The notes beneath the pieces were generated by a model. It ran no database searches. It was not told where the DNA came from and was given only the letters and a program-made list of their open reading frames with translations. 10,159 bases of DNA from assembly GCA_046727435.1 (NCBI GenBank), contig JBKPCR010000199.1, positions 1 through 10,159 of the forward strand. Reading direction: 5' to 3'. The translations under genes and the position numbers were made by a program. Each line of letters opens with the position of its first letter. The stretch's first letter is position 1. The stretch is from CAVPRW01 sp046727435 [NCBI: bacterium] (GTDB lineage Bacteria > Tectomicrobia > Entotheonellia > J063). Positions 1-5,986 of the stretch are shown here, one piece after another.

Positions 1-673
<673 letters not shown>

Positions 674-701
674 CACATTCTCCTCAGGTCGTTTGGCTAT
701 G

Positions 702-732
702 CAGGGATTCCGACTTTCGTAGGTGTGACCGG
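702..732. repeat. Degenerate REP-like palindrome in the sufB leader
   Basis: The stretch GGGATTCCGACTTTCGTAGG followed by TGTGACCGG resembles worn copies of the widespread GGATTCC-CGCTTTCGCGGG-AATGAC type of extragenic palindrome. The two arms no longer pair well. It would lie in the 5' untranslated leader of sufB. The family assignment rests on resemblance only. Confidence 0.25.
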
Positions 733-751
733 CCAATCGATCGGTATCGCA

Positions 752-827
752 ATCCCCGCTCGCAGATCACAGGCCCGCAAGCGACTCATATGTAATTTAC
801 TAAACTGTACAGAAAAGTCAAGATTAA
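752..827. repeat. Left attachment site (attL), direct repeat with 9202-9277
   Basis: Aligns without gaps to 9202-9277 at an offset of 8450 bases. It differs at only six of 76 positions (758, 759, 768, 781, 789, 818), and 790-817 is identical over 28 bases. The core includes TGTAATTTACTAAACTGTAC and an 8-base palindrome CTGTACAG. It lies about 80-155 bases upstream of the sufB start and overlaps the candidate sufB promoter. No tRNA gene is present, so this would be an intergenic or promoter attachment site rather than a tRNA site. Confidence 0.82.
794..821 (-). promoter_or_regulatory. Candidate sufB promoter inside attL
   Basis: On the minus strand TTGACT (821-816) and TAAATT (799-794) are separated by 16 bases, giving a sigma70-like promoter about 115 bases ahead of the sufB start. 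It also contains the palindrome CTGTACAG (805-812) between the two hexamers, which might be an operator. The hexamers lie in the attL copy of the flanking repeat. The equivalent position in attR reads TTGGCT, so the two copies differ in the -35 box. Confidence 0.45.
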
Positions 828-1021
828 AGACAGGAATTTTTTCCCCTTATTAATCGCGGGTCCGCTCCTTCTCCAAAGGCAGATAGCGGAGTTATCTTCT
901 CCCATTAAGGGCACATTCGGGGCACATCACAGCATACCCCGACAACCCCTGTACAGAGCCATCCCTTGACCTACCAGACTCATTAGGCTCCCCCAGGCTG
1001 GGCGATAGTCCACTGACCCGA

Positions 1022-1041
1022 CTTCCCGGAACTCCGGGGAG
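1022..1041. repeat. Hairpin, CTTCCCGG/CCGGGGAG
   Basis: An 8-base stem including one G-T pair closes a four-base loop AACT. There is no following T-run, so it is not a standard intrinsic terminator. Confidence 0.5.
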
Positions 1042-1108
1042 AGCTGCGGGGCTCCTGGGGGCGATCCTCAAAACCAAAGGCCTGCCTACAGTGTGGCGCT
1101 CCCCCAGT

Positions 1109-1132
1109 CCCTGGCAAAGTCCGCTGCCAGGG
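1109..1132. repeat. Hairpin, CCCTGGCA/TGCCAGGG
   Basis: A perfect 8-base inverted repeat with an 8-base loop, about 70 bases to the right of the previous hairpin. No T-run follows on either strand. It could be a structural or protein-binding element of the island end. Confidence 0.55.
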
Positions 1133-1280
1133 CTGCCTCACGCACCCGGTGGCCGTGATTGAACCGCGCCCAGATGGCGAGCCCCAGCGCAAGCTTCCTA
1201 CACAGTAACCATCGGACCAATAACCCGTGGGGTTCTCTCAGGAGCCTCCACTACCCAGGAAGGATCAGTGATCAGGTAGC

Positions 1281-1790
1281 GTGTCATCCTACACCACGCT
1301 CACCGTAGCAAGCCTCCAGACCATCTCCCGCAAGCATCGCCCCTGGCTGGTGATGTTCGAGGCTGGATGGTCACTCGAAAAGATCGCGTCCACTTGGTCA
1401 ACTGACGCCCATCCACTGTCAGCGGCGGATGTTGAGACGGCCCTGGACGACCTCACCCAGCAACCGCTCCCCCTCCCGCGAAGCCTCCCACCGCTCCCCC
1501 AGAATGGAGAAGAGTGTAGCGAGGGGAGAGGCCACCTGCGAGAACTAGCCGCACACGGCTGGCCCCAGGCAGCTCTCGACAGGATCACAGGAGGAATCTA
1601 CTCCCCTGAGTTCTTAGCTGAGCTGACCGATCAGCCCAAGCCAACACGCAAGAGCCGATCGAAGCTCGACCCCCGCAGACTCTGCCCATGTCGGTGTGGC
1701 AAGCGCCTGGCGGGTCGCCAGGTCTACGCGAGCAATGCGTGCCGGAAGAAGATGGCTCGGAAGCCCAGTAAGTGGGCGAAGGTAGGCTAA
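1281..1790 (+). CDS. Small basic protein with C-terminal four-cysteine cluster, possibly DNA-binding
   Basis: A 169-residue protein I cannot assign to a named family. The first half contains a stretch that could form a helix-turn-helix (about residues 23-60, with GWSLEKIAS). A Pro- and Leu-rich linker follows at about 61-75. The tail is strongly basic and carries four cysteines (C135, C137, C139, C154) in CPCRCGKRLAGRQVYASNAC, followed by RKKMARK. Cys-poor proteins with such a terminal cluster usually bind zinc, and similar short tails occur in phage and island proteins. GTG at 1281 is the first possible start after an in-frame stop at 1269-1271. The ribosome binding site is weak. It is the only gene at the left end and could be a regulator of the element, but that is inference. 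Confidence 0.65.
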   Translation: MSSYTTLTVASLQTISRKHRPWLVMFEAGWSLEKIASTWSTDAHPLSAADVETALDDLTQQPLPLPRSLPPLPQNGEECSEGRGHLRELAAHGWPQAALDRITGGIYSPEFLAELTDQPKPTRKSRSKLDPRRLCPCRCGKRLAGRQVYASNACRKKMARKPSKWAKVG

Positions 1791-1799
1791 GGGTAGCTG

Positions 1800-1825
1800 C
1801 CCCCCAGCCTAGGAAATAAGGGGGG
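1800..1825 (+). terminator. Possible weak terminator after the Cys-cluster gene
   Basis: CCCCCC and GGGGGG form a six-base stem over a 14-base loop, followed by TAGTTTCTG. The large loop and interrupted T-run make it weak. From here to 2018 I see nothing else; the stretch separates two convergent genes. Confidence 0.3.
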
Positions 1826-2018
1826 TAGTTTCTGTCCGACTTAGAGGCATTTTATCAAATCCGTGCCGCGCCAGTGGCTCGCTCTGGAGGATAACCAGGG
1901 TACATGCGTGTGCTGAGAAGGGTTGAATCAGCGTACCAACAGGCCGCCTGCTAGACGCGGTATTGAGAGAATGTACGGCCTAGCGGCTGAGAGGAGGGTG
2001 GACAACGTGAAGGTCACG

Positions 2019-2852
2019 CTATTGTCGGCGTCGGCGTTTTGGCTTCGAGGTATTGGGTGTCTCAGGCTGTGAGGCAGGCGTTTCAGCGTGGGGAGCCTTC
2101 CCCGCAGCTTGGGCCTGTGGGTAAGCCGCGAGGATTTCACTATCGAGCCTCGCCGCTTTGATATGCTCTCCGAATCCTTCTAGTAGAAGTTGTCTGCCAT
2201 AGCGCAGCTCAGCTAGGAGGCGTACTTGCCTATCTGTCAGGCCTAATAGTTCCCTCAACGTTCTTGCGCTTGCGGACGATGTCGGAGAGGACTTCGCGAG
2301 ATCGCGCACAATTTCCAAAACCTCCTGCAGCATGTCCTCCGCTTTCCTCGGGGGCGGTTCATGTGCCTGCGGCGCTGGAAGTGTGTTCAACTGCTGCTCC
2401 AACTCAGGCCAGCAACGATTAAAGGCGCGGTCGAGTAGGGTGTCTGACAGTCGTCGCTCCTCGTCGACCAGCGCGTTGATCGTCTTGACCATTTGGTGGG
2501 TTTCGTCTTTCGTCGCCAGGGTGTGCTGAAATTCAGCAAGTGGTCCTGTGACTGCCGTGGGTTCCACGCCTATCAGGTAGGTGAACACATAAGCATCCTT
2601 GAGCAGTTTCGAAAGAGCACCGGCCTCGAAGAGCAGCTAAGGTGCCGTCAGGTTCTCCGGCGTCAGGCAAATCACGCCCACTTGTGTGCTTTCTAACTGT
2701 TGCGCCAGTTGGATACTCCACCGCTTCCCTTTGCGGATATCCTCTGAAGAAATCCAAGGATCGACCGACTGTACGGCCTCCTTCAGCCAATCATGCAATG
2801 CCTCAGCGACAGCCTTGCTACGTGGTCCTGACCAGCTAATGAAGGCCTTCAT
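2019..2852 (-). pseudogene. TIR-domain protein gene interrupted by one in-frame amber codon
   Basis: Prokaryotic TIR proteins of this TIR_2-like group cleave NAD or make signalling nucleotides in anti-phage defence. The frame starts at ATG 2852 with a good ribosome binding site (AGGAGAGG, seven bases before) and opens MKAFISWSGPRSKAVAEAL, with WISSEDIRKGKRW and VICLTPENLTAP further on. At codon 72 (2639-2637) it reads TAG and then continues in the same frame with LLFEAGALSKLLKDAY up to a true stop at 2019. Relatives normally have TPENL-x-APW-LLFEAGAL, so TAG replaces an expected TGG Trp. The likely catalytic Glu would be residue 76, just after the stop, so the 71-residue product should be inactive. 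Read through, the protein would have 277 residues with a basic tail KPKRRRRQ. The rest of the frame is undamaged, so the mutation is recent, an assembly error, or suppressed. Confidence 0.85.
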
Positions 2853-3030
2853 GAGCTTGCCTCTCCTCTGCCAGCCATAGAGTTGTCACGCCTTCAGGCA
2901 GTTTCGCCACAGCTCGATTTTACTCCAGGCAGATAAGACACCGCCATCGGAAGTGCAGTTTCCGTGCATGATGAGCCTGGTGACCCCCTCGCCAGGCCTT
3001 CCCTTTACCCCACACCCCGCGCAACCGGCC

Positions 3031-3060
3031 TTGACAGTGGATACGAGGCTCCGCTATAGT
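3031..3060 (+). promoter_or_regulatory. Promoter of the membrane-protein gene
   Basis: TTGACA (3031-3036) and TATAGT (3055-3060) are separated by 18 bases. Transcription would start near 3067, so any start codon at 3059 is excluded and translation must begin at one of the ATGs at 3098-3113. A further TATAAT (3076-3081) has no matching -35. A pyrimidine-rich stretch precedes the -35 box. Confidence 0.7.
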
Positions 3061-3079
3061 GTTCAATAGAAACACTATA
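3055..3079. promoter_or_regulatory. Operator-like inverted repeat over the -10 box
   Basis: TATAGTGTT (3055-3063) and AACACTATA (3071-3079) are perfect 9-base inverted arms with a 7-base spacer. The left arm contains the -10 hexamer and the right arm lies just past the expected transcription start. This is the usual placement of a dimeric repressor operator. No repressor gene of a known family is adjacent; the Cys-cluster protein at 1281-1790 is one candidate. Confidence 0.6.
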
Positions 3080-3112
3080 ATTCAATCCTTTGGCCGGATG
3101 GGGATGCGAGAG

Positions 3113-3793
3113 ATGAACCAAACGGGTGATCGCTCGAACTTCGTTCAGATCGGAGATGCAGGGCGTAACAACACCTACAACGTTACCCAGAATGCCGCAG
3201 CAGGTGCCGGACCAAGCTACGTCCAGCTTGAGATCGATCAAGACAGTGTCCAGCGGCATCCCAAGGCCGTGGTGGAGAAGCAAGCCCTACGCGGAAGCAT
3301 TATCGCAGCTACCCCGTTTCTTACCACTGCTAGTGCTATCATTGCTGATTGGTATGGTATTTTAAGTTACCTCGGATTGCCAAAACCTTATACTATGCCT
3401 ATTGGTGCATTGGTAGGTTTTGTACTGGTAGTACTAGGTAATAAAGCTAGGCCAATGAATGTCGCCTCTCTACGGTACTGGGTGTTATCCAAGTTTACTA
3501 GGAAGAATGACGCGAAACATATCGGATTAAACCAGTTTCTTGAGGTGGATGATGAAGGGAACTATTTAACTTACCGCTACGGTGCTCGTTGTGTTTATCC
3601 AAAATGTAACGGAAAGATTGTTGTAGAGAAACTACCCCCTCGTGAGGAATGTCTTGATGGATTTGCAGGGCTGTGTTCAGCAGCAGGCAGAGCCCATTCT
3701 TATCTCATTGATTACAACCTAGTTGCTACACGCAGGGAACTGGATTGGAGCCCGAAGGACCCGCCAAGCTATAACCCAGGCTATGGGCGGTAG
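3113..3793 (+). CDS. Two-helix membrane protein with C-terminal Cys/His cluster, unknown function
   Basis: A 226-residue protein that I do not recognise as a named family. The N-terminus is soluble and Asn-, Gly- and Gln-rich, including NFVQIGDAGRNNTYNV at about residues 9-24. Two hydrophobic segments follow at about 61-88 and 95-109, predicted to form a membrane hairpin. The C-terminal soluble part carries C160, C165, C180, C188 and H195 (CVYPKC, later LCSAAGRAHSY), which looks like a zinc ribbon. Three in-frame ATGs are possible (3098, 3104, 3113); I chose 3113 because GGGG lies at suitable distance and all upstream sequence is promoter. The gene is visibly AT-richer than the left and right parts of the island. 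Divergent from the broken TIR gene, it could be its partner or a stand-alone membrane effector; both are inference. Confidence 0.75.
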   Translation: MNQTGDRSNFVQIGDAGRNNTYNVTQNAAAGAGPSYVQLEIDQDSVQRHPKAVVEKQALRGSIIAATPFLTTASAIIADWYGILSYLGLPKPYTMPIGALVGFVLVVLGNKARPMNVASLRYWVLSKFTRKNDAKHIGLNQFLEVDDEGNYLTYRYGARCVYPKCNGKIVVEKLPPREECLDGFAGLCSAAGRAHSYLIDYNLVATRRELDWSPKDPPSYNPGYGR

Positions 3794-3883
3794 GTTTGTC
3801 TCTTCTGCCTTGCAGTCCGCCCCCATCACCTGCCCTGCGCTCTGACGTATCCCCACCTCCCCGGCCTGCCTCGCTGTCGGGCC

Positions 3884-3913
3884 TTGACGCCCCACTAGTG
3901 CGGGGAGTACAGT
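3884..3913 (+). promoter_or_regulatory. Promoter ahead of the Abi-alpha gene, with palindrome in the spacer
   Basis: TTGACG (3884-3889) and TACAGT (3908-3913) with an 18-base spacer, preceded by CC as in the promoter at 3031. The spacer holds CACTAGTG (3893-3900), extended by two flanking C-G pairs after one mismatch on each side (3890-3903), a possible operator. The gene begins 100 bases downstream and the Mrr-type gene behind it could be read from the same transcript. Confidence 0.45.
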
Positions 3914-3937
3914 ACCGAGGAAGTTCATTTGAAGATG

Positions 3938-3996
3938 CCGCAACAGAAGTGGGACAAGGGCGGCCAGAGTCCCGCTCATCTCACGCCCCGTTAGGC
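3938..3996 (+). repeat. Degenerate attC-like site ending in core GTTAGGC
   Basis: The right core GTTAGGC (3990-3996) fits the integron consensus GTTRRRY. The left core would be CCGCAAC (3938-3944), which departs from RYYYAAC. Between them GTGGGAC (3949-3955) pairs with GTCCCGC (3969-3975) over a 13-base loop. The total of 59 bases suits an attC. The right core is the stronger part: it sits 17 bases before the next start codon and is the exact complement of the left core of the site at 4790. Confidence 0.35.
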
Positions 3997-4012
3997 TCCC
4001 AGGAGATGAATT

Positions 4013-4795
4013 ATGGGCAACGAAGTAACAGAGATAGCGAAGGCTACTCAGGAAGTCGCAAAGACTGCTCGGAGCGGAATTGAGGCTGCCCAAGGATTCG
4101 GAGCCTTCCTTGCCAGAGTCTTAGGAGAACCCATTGAGACTGCTGTGGGAATGGCCTCCGATAAACTGAAGTTTATGCGGTTTGAGCGAGCTGTAAGGCT
4201 TGCTAATCGCTATAATGAAATCATGGCCCAACGCGGTCTAAACAGTTCAGAGCAGCCAGTACCACCTAAGATCGCATTGCCCGCTATAGAGCAAGCATCT
4301 CTCGAAGAAAACGACGATCTCCAGGACCTTTGGGCGAATCTTCTCGCATCAGCTCACGATCCAAGTCTAAACGATGTTGTTCGTTCTGCATTTGTTGATA
4401 TCCTCAAGCAAATGGAGATTGTTGACGTACACATACTCAACTTCGTCTACACAGATATTCTTAAGAGGAACATACCGCACGCGGAGGAGTGGAAGACGAA
4501 GCATAGAAAAGATATATACCTCGACCCGGTAAAGTATAGCGTCCGAGGATACAAGGCTCGACAGGCTCTTAGTATTCCAGATAGTGTGTATGAGTGCTCT
4601 GTCGATAATCTTGTCCGTGTACGGTGCCTTGCCCTTTACATTGAAGATGTCGATATCCCAGGGGACAACTCTAGTGAAGTTGCCAGTCTCGTTCACGACT
4701 ATGAGGAGATTACAATAACCTCACTCGGCTGGAGTTTCGTACGTGCCTGTACAATGCCCGCCATGAAGCCACCGGGATTACTACGAGGTGCCTAA
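4013..4795 (+). CDS. Abi-alpha-like protein (DUF4393 family)
   Basis: A 260-residue protein resembling the Abi_alpha/DUF4393 family, named after a Lactococcus-type abortive-infection factor, whose biochemical action is not established. The family hallmark is visible at residues 98-131: EENDDLQDLWANLLASA, then RSAFVDILKQM. An amphipathic, Ala-rich N-terminus (about 1-50) precedes it, and the end has ITSLGWSFVRAC as in relatives. ATG 4013 is set by AGGAG seven bases upstream; ATG 4006 is in another frame. The stop codon overlaps the left core of an attC-like site, and a GTTRRRY core lies just upstream, so the gene looks like an integron cassette. The Mrr-type gene follows 70 bases later on the same strand. 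Infection sensing or growth arrest is an inference from the family name and context. Confidence 0.8.
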   Translation: MGNEVTEIAKATQEVAKTARSGIEAAQGFGAFLARVLGEPIETAVGMASDKLKFMRFERAVRLANRYNEIMAQRGLNSSEQPVPPKIALPAIEQASLEENDDLQDLWANLLASAHDPSLNDVVRSAFVDILKQMEIVDVHILNFVYTDILKRNIPHAEEWKTKHRKDIYLDPVKYSVRGYKARQALSIPDSVYECSVDNLVRVRCLALYIEDVDIPGDNSSEVASLVHDYEEITITSLGWSFVRACTMPAMKPPGLLRGA

Positions 4796-4841
4796 CTAGC
4801 CGTTGCACCGGACGCGGGCCGCTCAACCCCGGCCGTTAAGT
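4790..4841 (+). repeat. attC-like integron recombination site
   Basis: Left core GCCTAAC (4790-4796, including the stop codon of the preceding gene) fits RYYYAAC. Right core GTTAAGT (4835-4841) fits GTTRRRY and continues TGCAC-like, as in many cassettes. GTTGCACCGGACGC (4802-4815) matches the usual left inner region, and CTCAAC (4822-4827) the right one; GTTG pairs with CAAC. The length of 52 bases is slightly below the common range. In a circular cassette the right core would be the GTTAGGC at 3990, which is exactly complementary to GCCTAAC over seven bases. Confidence 0.55.
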
Positions 4842-4865
4842 GCACAGGCAACCAATAGGAAGATC

Positions 4866-5720
4866 ATGATGTGGGAGTACAAGGAGGCAGGGCGACTGCT
4901 CACCTACCAGAGCGTCGGTGCTACTGTATGCGTTTACTGTCGTCGGGATATGTTTTGCCTTCCACCTGCGAAATATGAAAAAGGTGCTCGCAGACTTCTC
5001 GCGCAACTTACAATCTGTCCATACTGCGGTTGGTGGAGCGTTTACCGCGTACTTCAAGGCGAACACCCTCGAACACCTGAATTCGAGTGTTACGATGGTG
5101 CGATCGGTTCCCTTCAAGAGCTTGATCTGACTGACATCAGTGTCCCGCTTGCCGAGCTACGGAGTTACCTTGCACGCCGAGCCGATGCTCTCTACAAGGT
5201 ACACCCTCGCCGCTTCGAAGAGGTCGTCTGCAGCATATTTCGTGATCTCGGATACAGCGCCCGTGCAACCGCGTATAGCCGTGACGGGGGCGTTGATGTC
5301 GTCCTTGATGGGTCATCTGGCGCCAGTATTGGTGTGCAGGTGAAGCGCTATGCGAAGGGTAGGCGGATCGAAGCCGAGCAGATTCGTTCTCTAGCTGGTG
5401 CGTTGCTCGTGAACGGGTATACGAGCGGTGTGTTTGTTACCACGTCTTCATTCCGGAAGGGCGCAAAAACCACTGCGAAGCAGCTCACAGCAATCGGTTA
5501 TCCAGTCGAGCTGATGGATGCCGAGCGTTTTCTCGACGCGTTGGGTATCGCGCAGTTCAATTCGTTCGACCTTGATCAGGAGCGATATGCGGCGTATGTC
5601 CTCAGCCGTGGAGTGCATCTTGGGTCGGGCCGGGAGCAAGAGTTCGTCTCTGGCGAGAATCTCGTCGCCCGTCCTGTCATTGCGCGGGTAATTCTAACCG
5701 CCGACTTAATCGATCTCTAA
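4866..5720 (+). CDS. Zinc-ribbon and Mrr-type restriction endonuclease domain protein
   Basis: A 284-residue protein. The N-terminal part has two Cys pairs, CVYC (22-25) and CPYC (51-54), forming a probable zinc ribbon. Residues about 113-225 match the Mrr catalytic domain of the PD-(D/E)xK fold: HPRRFEEVV with E119, GGVDVV with D144, then GVQVKRY with Q158 and K160, and later VFVTTSSFRKGA. Mrr-type enzymes cut modified foreign DNA, so a type IV restriction role is likely; the substrate is unknown. ATG 4866 or 4869 follows AGGAAG at 4857-4862. Upstream in-frame codons from 4803 overlap the attC-like site and are probably not translated. The gene begins 25 bases after core GTTAAGT and ends before a second attC-like remnant, so it too has a cassette layout. 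No methylase or helicase subunit is nearby. Confidence 0.82.
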   Translation: MMWEYKEAGRLLTYQSVGATVCVYCRRDMFCLPPAKYEKGARRLLAQLTICPYCGWWSVYRVLQGEHPRTPEFECYDGAIGSLQELDLTDISVPLAELRSYLARRADALYKVHPRRFEEVVCSIFRDLGYSARATAYSRDGGVDVVLDGSSGASIGVQVKRYAKGRRIEAEQIRSLAGALLVNGYTSGVFVTTSSFRKGAKTTAKQLTAIGYPVELMDAERFLDALGIAQFNSFDLDQERYAAYVLSRGVHLGSGREQEFVSGENLVARPVIARVILTADLIDL

Positions 5721-5731
5721 GCACTGTAGGC

Positions 5732-5773
5732 GCCTAACCAAGGCCTGGAGCCGACGCCCTGAGGTCAGTTCCA
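5732..5773 (+). repeat. Truncated attC-like site lacking its right core
   Basis: Starts with GCCTAAC (5732-5738), 11 bases after the Mrr-type stop codon. It continues CTGGAGCCGACGC (5745-5757), aligned with CGTTGCACCGGACGC of the site at 4790. The right inner part GGTCAGTTCC (5763-5772) can pair with the TGGAGC region. No GTTRRRY follows, so the right core has been lost or replaced. Confidence 0.42.
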
Positions 5774-5893
5774 CCCCTCGCCCATCATCTACAACACCCT
5801 CCACCCTCCCCAGGCTGCCCCACACTCAATGTCCAAGAGCGGGGGAACCTCAAGCTCCGTCCCTCTGTCACATCTCCGGAGCGAGGCCCGCCG

Positions 5894-5922
5894 TTGCCCC
5901 GAGTGCATGGGTCTGCTACAAT
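5894..5922 (+). promoter_or_regulatory. Promoter of the TIR-SUMF1 gene
   Basis: TTGCCC (5894-5899) and TACAAT (5917-5922) with a 17-base spacer, about 65 bases before the start codon. The stretch from 5774 to 5890 before it is C-rich and holds no gene I can support. Confidence 0.45.
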
Positions 5923-5986
5923 CGCTCGCCAGCAGTATTGCCCATCAGGTGCATCGTTACTCCCCCTCTGAGTCACAGGGGACACC

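Larger units (their letters stand above)
828..1280. other. Non-coding left end of the island with hairpins
   Basis: About 450 bases without a convincing gene. Short minus-strand frames here (892-1077 and 983-1192) overlap each other, lack ribosome binding sites and show no recognisable domain. The stretch holds two strong inverted repeats (1022-1041 and 1109-1132), an extra copy of the att-core palindrome CTGTACAG at 949-956, and GATCA-G-TGATC (1263-1273) just before the next gene. It may contain integrase or excisionase arm sites or a regulatory leader; which one is not visible. Confidence 0.5.

Noticed and set aside
752-827. tRNA gene 3' end as attachment site
   Set aside because: Neither repeat copy nor its flank contains a tRNA-like cloverleaf or CCA-adjacent acceptor stem; the site is in the sufB upstream region.
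892-1192. Two short minus-strand frames at the left end of the island
   Set aside because: They overlap, have no ribosome binding site, biased composition and no recognisable domain, and they cover strong hairpins.
2019-2588. Separate gene of 189 codons starting at GTG 2588
   Set aside because: It is the in-frame continuation of the TIR protein after the amber codon; the preceding codons still encode TIR sequence.
3059-3112. GTG at 3059 as start of the membrane protein
   Set aside because: It lies within the -10 hexamer of a good promoter, so it would not be on the mRNA; ATG 3113 (or 3098, 3104) is used instead.
2019-3793. Thoeris or CBASS system
   Set aside because: There is a TIR gene and a membrane protein, but no ThsA-like SIR2/SLOG protein and no nucleotide cyclase in the window.
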